NCBI GenBank assembly: GCA_902363135.1
Contig: CABIZF010000008.1
Coordinates: forward strand, 62,001-126,000
From: Lachnospiraceae bacterium
GTDB taxonomy: Bacteria; Bacillota; Clostridia; Lachnospirales; Lachnospiraceae
Direction of reading: 5' to 3'
DNA: 64,000 nucleotides
Under the pieces are notes generated by a model. It searched no databases, was not told the DNA's origin, and was given only the letters and a program-made list of their open reading frames with translations. Shown piece by piece: positions 35,763 through 43,953 of this stretch. A program made the position numbers and the translations under genes. The first letter of the stretch is position 1, and the number at the start of each line of letters is the position of its first letter.

Positions 35763-35966
35763 GACACGAAAAAAGTACTTGATTTGTGAAACTTATTGTA
35801 GTACTCTGTAAATAAATGAAAATTGTGCATAATATAGCTGCTTTTTGCATCTGAATGAAAATATAATGGGAGAATGCATAAAAAGAGCAGGAGAAAAGCA
35901 CAAAAAAGCAACAGGTTGTATCGACTGGAAAGAAGGCGGACGGATACAGCGGGAAGGGAGAGGCGT

Positions 35967-38900
35967 ATGAAGAGACAACGGGCAGCGCTTGGTATGGCAG
36001 TGATGATGGCAGTGTCATCTCTGTCCGGAAGCTATGTGTCGGCATCAGCGATGGAGACGTGGCAGGCGGATGCGATGATTCTGGAGGAGGAACTGGCAGC
36101 AGAGGAGATTTTAGAGGAAGCAGAGCCGACACCGGGAGCAGAAGAAGTACCAGAGACAGGGGTAACGACAGAAACAGAAGCCGAGACCGGTGCAGCTATA
36201 GACGGGATGGACGGCCTGCAGATTACAGGCATCGAAGAGCTGACACCAGAAGAGGCGGATCAGCTCCCAAAGATCGAGCTGCAGGATGAAGAGGGCGAGG
36301 AAAATTCAGGCGAAATCGAGCCGGAAGCCGAACTGGAAGGATTTCCGGGAGATGAGTCGTTGTTTCCGGGATGGGGATATAGCATCAACTCGGAATATGA
36401 TCTTCGGATACGGAATGCGGATCATCCGGATGGAGATGTCGTAAGAGCGCAGATTACAGGCGTGTGGATCGATGATCCGGACGAGCTGTTTGAGTATGAG
36501 TCCTGGCAGGGAGAAGACAACGCCTCGGATGAAGCTACTCCGTCGGGTGTTCGTTTGCAGCCGGAAGAAGATGGGAGCTACTATGTTCGGGCAAACGATG
36601 AGGGAAGAACCGGTGAGGCAACGCTCACGAGCTGTTATGTAAATGATGTCGAAGGGGTATACGGATATAAAACTGTCAATTTATATGCGGTAGACTCGCG
36701 ATACGATACAGGGTATGAATTCAGCACCGGGACATGCAAGCTGCTTCCGGGTGAGGAAATGGATATTACGACCTCTCTGAAGTACAGGTGGTATATCCAA
36801 GAGGAGAACCGGGATGAGGAAGAGCCGGTCAAAGATTATACGATCTTGCTTGGAAATGAGGAAGGTGGTGCAGGGACAACATGGAGCAGCAATACGATAG
36901 ACGTCTCTGTCGATGAAGAAGATGGGACAACGCTTCATGTGACGGCAAAGTCTTTAGATAACATAGCGGGAGCAGACCGTTGGAGCAACATACCAGTACG
37001 CTATTATCTCATCAACGGAAAAGAGAAAGAAGAAGTGGCGTATGCAGAAATTGGCGTTGTCGTGTTGGAGGACTATTACCGGATCGTTGCAGATACACTG
37101 AAGATTGAGAATCCGATGCTTGATGGTATTGTTGATTTTTCTGCGCTTGGAATTTCTACGGAACATTATTATCTTCCAACTGAGCCGGAGACAACAGAGA
37201 ATATCCGTTATCTGCTGGAATATGATACAAATGCATGGGAAGTGGTGTCAGAGACTGAGACGCATGTGACAACGGAGGATGATGCGGAAGAACCAGAGCA
37301 GTACGGGCTTCTGAAATTAAAGCGTACTGGAAACTGGGATACGACAGTTACGGTGATTGCGCAACACTATATAAACGAGGAAGAAAACGCGCACTGGGAT
37401 GAAGTAGACCGGCTGGAGTATCAGTTTGATCAGATTGATTACAATTCGTGGTTTGATTTCCACTATGGAGATGCGAATGGATCAGATATCCTGCTTTACG
37501 GCGATGGCAGCGAGTCGCTGACGGTTTCTCTGAACTGGGACGAGATGAATCACCTTAAAGTGGACAAAGAGGATATCGAATGGACGGTTAAAGTGTTTGA
37601 AGGCGAAAGTGAGAACGGAGATTTGGCTGTCTATGGAATTAATGCGGCTGTTGCGGAAGATGGGAAAAGTGTGACGCTGAAAGCAGACAACTGCGAGCGC
37701 AGTGATATTGCCCTGTGGGTTGAGGCAAGGATTTCCAAGTATGGAAATGAGCTTACCCGCCCAAACTGTGATATTCCGGTGGCGAAGGTTGAATTTGACG
37801 TAGACGGCCTTCCGGGAGATGATGAGCGGCTCGTACCGGGCTGGCCTTATGATATTGATTTAGAATACCTGATTTATGTACGGGATCTGCAGCACCCGTG
37901 TGGTGAGGAGATTCCGATTACGATCACAGAAGCATGGATTCAGGATGAAGAGGGTGTATTTGAATATACTCCGGATGTGGATAAGGACGGAAATATTATA
38001 CAATCAGAATATGGAGTGAAGCTTCGGGAAGAGGACGGCTACCATCTGAGAGCAAAGCAGGACTGGACAAAGGTGCCGGAGGGAAGTGCAACACTGACTT
38101 ATTCGTATGAATTGCGGCGTGATCCAGACGATAATACGAACGATCCTGAACAGTATTCTGGGCAGAAGTCCGTACAGCTTGGCGTGATCGCTGAGCGCTA
38201 TGACCATTCCTACAGATTTGAAGATGGAAGGAAAGAGCTTCTTCCGGGAGATGTGGCATATATTGACACGACCCTGTATTATACCAGATATGACGTAGAT
38301 ACAGGTGATCATCAGGAAGATGAAATTGGAGATTATACGGTTACCCTGCAGCAAAAGGAAGACGGTTCACCGGCATGGGAAGATGACCTTGTTGCTGTTT
38401 CATTTGAGGGAACGCGGATCAAAGTAACAGCAAACGAGAAGTGTAATGATTGGTATGAGACATGGATTCCGGTCGATTACCGGATCGGCAATGATATCGT
38501 TTATTCAGACAGCATTTGGGTAGCGATCAGCCCGGACTATTATGTCATTACACCGGAAAGGCTTCTTACGGAACCGGATGAGCTTGGCGAGTCTGTGCAG
38601 ATGAATCCGCTGGTAGGAGAAACAATTGACTTTGCAGAGCTGGATGTGACTGCGTGGCATTACCACAGAACAGAGCAGGGAAGCAGTGTGGAAAAAATCA
38701 ATGTGGATGGAGCGCAGTTCCGCTACCGTATGGAATATGACTCAGAGGCGTGGACGGTTGAAAGCGAGCTTTCTGAGGCGGAAGAAGATGGACATTTGAT
38801 AGGACTTCATACGCTTCAGCGTATCCGAAACTGGGATACACCTGTTCGGATTATTCTGGAAGAGTATGTAGAGGACGAAGAAAACGGAGAATGGAAATGG

Positions 38901-41558
38901 GAAGAAAGAATCGGAAGAGACTATTGGTTTTTTGAGGCAGATTATATGCCTGCCCTGTCGTTCTACTATGGCAACAGCAAAACCTGCGATCCCTATATTT
39001 ATACAGAAGGAAAGGGTCTGACACTGACTTTTGGCAGCATTGTCTCTGAACTTCTGAAAGCTTCAGAAAATTCAGAGGAAGGCAGTAAGGTGTACAGACT
39101 GGAATGGAATGTATATGGCTGGAATGAAAATGGTGAGCAGACGGAGGTAGAGTATATTGAAGCTGAACCCTCAGAGGATGGAAATTCTATCACATTAAAA
39201 TTAAAAGGTAAAGAAGATATCGAGCAGCATAAGGGTGCGCTGTTTCAGGTGGAGGCAATACTTCGGGCGTATGACGAGGAGGTAGCCCGGATAGGGACCG
39301 AAATTAGTGTGGCAGGATCACAGTACAGGTTTGTGAGTGAACCGTTTATAGACTCGGATATTTATCTGCTGGCTGGCTCGAAGGAAAGTGCACAGTATTT
39401 CCAAAAGGATTCAGATGGAAAGATCCAGTTGGAGCTTTATCAAAAAGGTGAGAATTGTCCGGATGGGCGGCTGGATACGGTACTGCTCAGTAAAATTGAG
39501 TTTGCGAACCGCGAAGATGCAGAAAAAGATATTGTCCATATAGAAACACTGGATGATGGCTTTAGAGTGAAGGGAGGAAAAAATCCAGGAGAGGTTGAAC
39601 TGAAATTTAGCATTACTGATGAAAATGGAAACGCTCTTGCTCCGGTCTATTGTATTGCACATGTCCGTACGGAATATACGGCAATTGGCGACTGGTTCAT
39701 TGACAGCCCGACACATGCAGGTACGAACCTACTTCCGGGTCAGCAGATGACGATAAAGATGGATGTATACCGCGGTGGAATTGACGAAAACGGAACGTTT
39801 TACGAGCGGAAAATGGCAGAAGACGAGTACAATGTAGAGTTCTGCGATTATGATCCCGACATTATTCAGATAAAAGACGGTGTCGTTTATGCAAAGAAGC
39901 GTGGCGAGGCCTGGGTCGGAGTTCAAATTAAGGATGCGACTACAGGAGACGATATTTGTTATGAGGGTATTCAGGTTTGTGTAAGCGGTAAATTCTATTC
40001 CATGGAACCGGTCGATATCGGTACGATAATATTGGCGCCGGGAGATGAGGCAGTAGATATCCCGCTTTCCACAATAAAATGGAGTATTAGCAACCCGGAT
40101 GGAGAAAAAGTGACGGAAGAACTGATCTATTCACTGCCGGAAGAGGCGAATAAACGCCAGGATGGATTTACGACAAGTATTCGCGAAGAAAATGGTGAGA
40201 AGATCCTGCATCTGGAATTTGCGAAGGATAGCAGCTTGGCAAATGGAGAAAGTGTATGGCAGGCGATTCAGATCAACTGCAACATGGGAGATGACATTAT
40301 TGCGCAGAGAGCATATAACGTTTTGCTCTGCAATCATGTCGGAAAAGAAGTGGCGTGTACCAAGGCGACGTGTACGACAAACGGATCTGTAAAATATCAG
40401 TGTGATGTATGTGATTCTGAATGGGAGCAGACCATCCCGGCAACGGGTCATACCCCGGTAACGGATGCCGCAGTAGCAGCGACGTGCACGACAGCAGGGA
40501 AGACAGCCGGAAGTCACTGCGGTGTATGCAATACGGTACTTGAGGCACAGCAGACGATCCCAGCAACGGGCCACACTCCGGTAACAGATGCCGCAGTAGC
40601 GGCGATGTGCACGACCGCAGGCAAGACAGCGGGAAGTCACTGCAGCGTATGTAACACGGTACTTGAGGCACAGCGGATGGTTCCTGCAAAGGGACACAGC
40701 TGGAGTGCATGGAAGACCGTTTCTGAGGCCACGATTTCTGCGGCGGCGGTGCAGGAGCGGAGCTGTACGACCTGTGGTACGACGCAGAGGCAGAATGCTG
40801 GCAGCGCGCTCAGTCCGAAGCTGACACTCAATGCGACCTCTATTACCTTAAAGACGAAGCAGAAAACGAAGAAGGTACAGGTGACCGGCCTGTCTGCAGG
40901 AGATGCGGTGGATTCGTGGATATCAAGTAATGAGAAGGTCGTAAAAGTAAGCGGTACTGCAGCGGGTACCTGCACGATCACCGCGCAGAAAAAGACCGGA
41001 AAGGCAACGATCTATGTGAAGCTGAAGAGCGGACTGACCGGGACGATTCAGGTGAAGGTGCAGAAGAAGAAGGTAGCGGCTACCAAGGTCGTTGTAGCTG
41101 AAAAGACTGTGAAGCTGCAGAAGGGTCAGAAGCAGAAGATCCATGCGTATATCCAGCCGCTGACGACGGAGGACAAGCTGACCTTTACTTCTTCAAATAA
41201 GAAGGTGGCTGCTGTCTCCAAGGATGGAACGATCACCGCGAAGAAGGCCGGAAAAGCGAACATCACCGTAAAGGCCGGAAAGAAAAAAGTGACGGTAAAA
41301 GTGACCGTACAGGCTCCGGCTCCGACCGGCATCAATGGCGTACCGGCGACAAAGACACTGAAAAAAGGAAAATCTTTTACCATCAAACCGAAGCTCATAC
41401 CGTCTGGCGCTGAGGCAAAGATCACCTACAGCAGCTCGAATAAAAAGGTGGCAACGGTCAATGCAAAAGGAAAAGTAACGGCAAAGGGGAAGGGAACGGC
41501 TGTCATCACTGTAAAGGCAGGCAGCATCGTCCGCACCTGTGAGATTATTGTAAGATAA
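35967..41558 (+). CDS. Giant secreted repeat protein with bacterial Ig-like (Big2) C-terminus
   Basis: 1863 residues. A signal peptide (MKRQRAALGMAVMMAVSSLS..., about 1-32) and an acidic stretch to about 130 are followed by a duplicated block. GFPGDESLFPGWGYSI... (about residue 125) and GLPGDDERLVPGWPYDI... (about residue 612) start two homologous units of about 490 residues. Near the C-terminus are cysteine-rich TGHTPVTDAA repeats, then three Big2-like domains (TLNATSITLKTKQKTKKV; KTVKLQKGQKQKIHAY; KTLKKGKSFTIKPKL). It is probably a surface or released adhesin; no sorting motif is seen. ATG 35967 has GGGAGAGG upstream and opens the signal. The body is more AT-rich than its C-terminus, which hints at domain shuffling. 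Confidence 0.85.
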   Translation: MKRQRAALGMAVMMAVSSLSGSYVSASAMETWQADAMILEEELAAEEILEEAEPTPGAEEVPETGVTTETEAETGAAIDGMDGLQITGIEELTPEEADQLPKIELQDEEGEENSGEIEPEAELEGFPGDESLFPGWGYSINSEYDLRIRNADHPDGDVVRAQITGVWIDDPDELFEYESWQGEDNASDEATPSGVRLQPEEDGSYYVRANDEGRTGEATLTSCYVNDVEGVYGYKTVNLYAVDSRYDTGYEFSTGTCKLLPGEEMDITTSLKYRWYIQEENRDEEEPVKDYTILLGNEEGGAGTTWSSNTIDVSVDEEDGTTLHVTAKSLDNIAGADRWSNIPVRYYLINGKEKEEVAYAEIGVVVLEDYYRIVADTLKIENPMLDGIVDFSALGISTEHYYLPTEPETTENIRYLLEYDTNAWEVVSETETHVTTEDDAEEPEQYGLLKLKRTGNWDTTVTVIAQHYINEEENAHWDEVDRLEYQFDQIDYNSWFDFHYGDANGSDILLYGDGSESLTVSLNWDEMNHLKVDKEDIEWTVKVFEGESENGDLAVYGINAAVAEDGKSVTLKADNCERSDIALWVEARISKYGNELTRPNCDIPVAKVEFDVDGLPGDDERLVPGWPYDIDLEYLIYVRDLQHPCGEEIPITITEAWIQDEEGVFEYTPDVDKDGNIIQSEYGVKLREEDGYHLRAKQDWTKVPEGSATLTYSYELRRDPDDNTNDPEQYSGQKSVQLGVIAERYDHSYRFEDGRKELLPGDVAYIDTTLYYTRYDVDTGDHQEDEIGDYTVTLQQKEDGSPAWEDDLVAVSFEGTRIKVTANEKCNDWYETWIPVDYRIGNDIVYSDSIWVAISPDYYVITPERLLTEPDELGESVQMNPLVGETIDFAELDVTAWHYHRTEQGSSVEKINVDGAQFRYRMEYDSEAWTVESELSEAEEDGHLIGLHTLQRIRNWDTPVRIILEEYVEDEENGEWKWEERIGRDYWFFEADYMPALSFYYGNSKTCDPYIYTEGKGLTLTFGSIVSELLKASENSEEGSKVYRLEWNVYGWNENGEQTEVEYIEAEPSEDGNSITLKLKGKEDIEQHKGALFQVEAILRAYDEEVARIGTEISVAGSQYRFVSEPFIDSDIYLLAGSKESAQYFQKDSDGKIQLELYQKGENCPDGRLDTVLLSKIEFANREDAEKDIVHIETLDDGFRVKGGKNPGEVELKFSITDENGNALAPVYCIAHVRTEYTAIGDWFIDSPTHAGTNLLPGQQMTIKMDVYRGGIDENGTFYERKMAEDEYNVEFCDYDPDIIQIKDGVVYAKKRGEAWVGVQIKDATTGDDICYEGIQVCVSGKFYSMEPVDIGTIILAPGDEAVDIPLSTIKWSISNPDGEKVTEELIYSLPEEANKRQDGFTTSIREENGEKILHLEFAKDSSLANGESVWQAIQINCNMGDDIIAQRAYNVLLCNHVGKEVACTKATCTTNGSVKYQCDVCDSEWEQTIPATGHTPVTDAAVAATCTTAGKTAGSHCGVCNTVLEAQQTIPATGHTPVTDAAVAAMCTTAGKTAGSHCSVCNTVLEAQRMVPAKGHSWSAWKTVSEATISAAAVQERSCTTCGTTQRQNAGSALSPKLTLNATSITLKTKQKTKKVQVTGLSAGDAVDSWISSNEKVVKVSGTAAGTCTITAQKKTGKATIYVKLKSGLTGTIQVKVQKKKVAATKVVVAEKTVKLQKGQKQKIHAYIQPLTTEDKLTFTSSNKKVAAVSKDGTITAKKAGKANITVKAGKKKVTVKVTVQAPAPTGINGVPATKTLKKGKSFTIKPKLIPSGAEAKITYSSSNKKVATVNAKGKVTAKGKGTAVITVKAGSIVRTCEIIVR
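40443..40688 (+). repeat. 123-bp tandem repeat in the giant secreted protein
   Basis: Two near-identical 41-codon units beginning TGHTPVTDAAVAA and ending in a CxxC pair (CGVC / CSVC), with a partial third unit on each side (CDVC before, CTTCG after). Confidence 0.85.
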
Positions 41559-41576
41559 AGGATATGTAAAAGTAAG

Positions 41577-41610
41577 AGCTGCCGCATCAGAAATGGTGCG
41601 GCAGTTTTTT
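41577..41610 (+). terminator. Terminator of the giant secreted protein gene
   Basis: AGCTGCCGCAT-CAGAA-ATGGTGCGGCAG followed by TTTTTT. Confidence 0.85.
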
Positions 41611-41625
41611 GCCGGATAATAAAGA

Positions 41626-41654
41626 TTGGTATTTGGTCATACATGTGGTAAAAT
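41626..41654 (+). promoter_or_regulatory. Promoter of the small membrane protein gene
   Basis: TTGGTA, a 17-bp spacer and TAAAAT. Transcription from about 41661 excludes coding starts further upstream. Confidence 0.5.
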
Positions 41655-41730
41655 ATGTTTACTATGGGTTGGATTTTTGAACCAGATTGCCTCAAATCCG
41701 GGAGCCGGGGCGGCCGGGATCAGCAGCGAG

Positions 41731-42156
41731 ATGCTGCAGATGGTCGTCTCCCTGGTGATAGCAGGCTTGCATCCGGCGATTGTGGCGCAGCTGATTGTGG
41801 AATTTGTAATCCTTGGTATTTTTGGAAGCCTGCAGTGCTATGCATTGTATGCCGGGCTGCGGGCACGCGACCTTAAGAGACGGCAGCAGGCGAAGGTCAG
41901 CTCCATGCGTGCGCTCTCTGCCAAAGTGACAGCGATTTGCAAAAACACCAGTGATTATAAATGGAAAAAACAGGTACAGAAGGTCGCAGATGCCATCCGC
42001 TATGCAGATCCGGTGAGCCGTGGAGATACGCGGCAGGCGGAGCAGCAGATTGATGAAGCGTTAGAGCAGATCCGTATCGCGGTACGCACCGAAAATCAGA
42101 AGGAATTTGACGAGGCGGCGGAGCAGATACGCAGAAGCCTGGAAGCCAGGGGATAA
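41731..42156 (+). CDS. Small membrane-associated protein of unknown function
   Basis: 141 residues from ATG 41731. An N-terminal hydrophobic part (MVVSLVIAG... to ...ILGIFGSLQCYALYAGL) probably forms one or two membrane helices. A basic stretch (RARDLKRRQQAKVSS) and a charged helical C-terminus follow. No family is recognised. The frame is open further upstream: a TTG at 41677 would add 18 residues, while the prominent ATG at 41664 is out of frame. The start is uncertain. The ribosome site is weak for all choices. Confidence 0.6.
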   Translation: MLQMVVSLVIAGLHPAIVAQLIVEFVILGIFGSLQCYALYAGLRARDLKRRQQAKVSSMRALSAKVTAICKNTSDYKWKKQVQKVADAIRYADPVSRGDTRQAEQQIDEALEQIRIAVRTENQKEFDEAAEQIRRSLEARG

Positions 42157-42215
42157 GCGTGCCGGCAAACGCATGCCGGCTCCGTCGGTAAAGAATATAC
42201 AGGCAGTTTAAGGAA

Positions 42216-42245
42216 AAAGCTACTCCATTACGGGTGGCTTTTTTT
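42216..42245 (+). terminator. Terminator of the small membrane protein gene
   Basis: AAGCTACTC-CATTAC-GGGTGGCTT, allowing G-U pairs, followed by TTTTTTT. Confidence 0.75.
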
Positions 42246-42431
42246 GAACGCAGATAAGCATTCCCCCCGCTTCAAGTGCGCGGAGCACTAAGCGGCGGGT
42301 GAGGGGGGATGCTTATGTCAGTGGGAGTAAAGCTCCCACTGACAGATCGCGAAGCGACTGCGTTCATGAGCAAGTAGCGAAGCTAGGCCCTGTCAGCAGA
42401 GCTACAGGGATGGATTGCGAATGTCCGCTTT
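42246..42431 (+). repeat. Composite interspersed repeat, copy E, with two inserted hairpins
   Basis: GAACGCAGAT is followed by a 59-nt nested hairpin: AAGCAT-T-CCCCCC at 42256-42268 pairs with GGGGGGATGCTT ending at 42314. An 11-bp perfect hairpin, GTCAGTGGGAG/CTCCCACTGAC (42317-42343), comes next. The core then resumes with AGATCGCGAAGCGACTGCGTTC and continues through the CCCTG hairpin to GTCCGCTTT. The two hairpins sit within the first stem of the core. The copy fills most of the 438-bp gap before the next gene. Confidence 0.85.
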
Positions 42432-42488
42432 GAAAGGATTTTTTCCCTGCGCTGTCCCTGCAGCCTCAGAAAAAATTCACATATGCCC

Positions 42489-42517
42489 TTGTTTTAATAA
42501 TCCCGTCCCATTATAAT
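42489..42517 (+). promoter_or_regulatory. Promoter of the deacetylase-like lipoprotein gene
   Basis: TTGTTT, a 17-bp spacer and a perfect TATAAT, 77 bp before the start. Confidence 0.65.
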
Positions 42518-42594
42518 AAAAGTAATTGTCATTTATCCGGGCGGCATAAAAGGGTGCACATCGGATGGCAATGCAGGAGGATGGAGGGCAGGGC

Positions 42595-43890
42595 ATGCGT
42601 AAAAAAAGAAAGACAGGTCTGGTGCTTCTGGCAGTGATTGCAATGCTGGCCGGGAGCGGATGCAGCAGAAGCGTACTGAATTATCAGATCGCAGAGTGTA
42701 TCGGGACACTTGGAGAATATGAGAACAATGAGCCGGTGGAGACACCGAAGATGAAGGCAGCACGCGAGCAGAAGGAGTCTGAGTCGGAGCTGGAAAATGT
42801 GAAGCAGGAGGCTTTGGATGCCGCTGCCAAACTGGCCAAAAGCTACCGGTATGAGGAAGCGATCGCGTATCTGCAGAATACAGAAGAATTACAGGGGGAT
42901 GCAAGGCTGGACGAGGCGATTGCAGAATATGAGAAAAAGGAGGGAAGCCTGTATCAGTATACCGGTGATATCCCGCATTTTTCCTTTACGAATCTGGTGA
43001 TGGATCCGACACTTGCTTTTGACGGGGATGAATACGAATCCGTCTATCGACAGAACATGATTACAGCGACAGAGTTTGAAAATATTTTGCAGGCGCTGTA
43101 TGACAGCAACTATATTTTGATTGATATCCACAGTCTGGCAAATGAGACGGCATCCGGCAGTTCGGTCACAATGAGCGCACAGGCTCCGACGGTGCCGGAG
43201 GGGAAGAAGCCGATGATCCTGTCCGTCGATAATCTGAGCTACAGCTCCATGCGCAACGGGGATGGTGTTGCGACGTCGCTTGCTGTAGGGGCAGACGGGA
43301 AGGTCGATGCCGTTTACACAGATGCGGATGGCCATGATCAGAAGGGCGATTATGATGTGATCCCGGTGCTTGAGGCATTTATCGAAGCACATCCGGATTT
43401 TTCCTTCCAGGGTGCGCGCGGCATCGTGTCAGTGGCCGGTGCGCGCGGCGTCTTCGGCTATACCATTGATGGTGATAATGCGGACAATCAGAAAGCGGTA
43501 AAGGAGATTGCCGCAGCTTTGAAGGATCAGGGCTGGACGATCGCGTCTTCCGGCTACAGCTATGAATATATGTATGATATGTCCTATGAGACACTCTCAC
43601 AGGACATTACGAACTGGCTCGATCAGGTCGGTTCTCTTGTCGGGGACAGTGACACGCTGCTGTATCCGTATGGCTCCGAGGTGGATTATGGTTCTGAGAA
43701 AGGCTCCTATCTCATCAACCGCGGCTTCCGTTATCTCATCGGCATGTGGGCGGACGGCGACCATACGGAGGTCAATGAGACCTATCTTAGGCAGACGCGG
43801 CGGATGGTGACCGGGTATGTATTTGAGAATTCCCCGTCGTCGTTCAGTACGTATTTTGATGTGTCTGCGATCCTGGATCCGGAGCGATGA
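42595..43890 (+). CDS. Polysaccharide deacetylase-like lipoprotein
   Basis: 431 residues. A lipoprotein signal ends at LAGSGC (Cys about 23). A helical region (about 40-110) precedes a domain resembling NodB-type polysaccharide deacetylases in overall order: IPHFSFTNLVMDP, MITATEFENILQALYDSNYILID, KKPMILSVDNLSYS and a C-terminal LLYPYGSE stretch. The usual TFDDG metal-binding aspartates read SVDNLSY, so metal-dependent catalysis is doubtful. I start at ATG 42595 with GGAGGG upstream. It probably acts at the wall surface, perhaps as a binding protein. Confidence 0.75.
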   Translation: MRKKRKTGLVLLAVIAMLAGSGCSRSVLNYQIAECIGTLGEYENNEPVETPKMKAAREQKESESELENVKQEALDAAAKLAKSYRYEEAIAYLQNTEELQGDARLDEAIAEYEKKEGSLYQYTGDIPHFSFTNLVMDPTLAFDGDEYESVYRQNMITATEFENILQALYDSNYILIDIHSLANETASGSSVTMSAQAPTVPEGKKPMILSVDNLSYSSMRNGDGVATSLAVGADGKVDAVYTDADGHDQKGDYDVIPVLEAFIEAHPDFSFQGARGIVSVAGARGVFGYTIDGDNADNQKAVKEIAAALKDQGWTIASSGYSYEYMYDMSYETLSQDITNWLDQVGSLVGDSDTLLYPYGSEVDYGSEKGSYLINRGFRYLIGMWADGDHTEVNETYLRQTRRMVTGYVFENSPSSFSTYFDVSAILDPER

Positions 43891-43894
43891 GGCA

Positions 43895-43921
43895 GAACGC
43901 AGAGCAGGCATTCCCCTGCTT
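43895..43921 (+). repeat. Fragment of the GAACGCAG..GCATTCC repeat
   Basis: GAACGCAGAGCAGGCATTCCC, with AGCAGG/CCTGCT forming a small hairpin, directly after the deacetylase-like gene. It resembles the 5' boundary of copy E. Confidence 0.5.
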
Positions 43922-43953
43922 TATGAGTGGGAAATAACAAAGGAGAACGTGCA

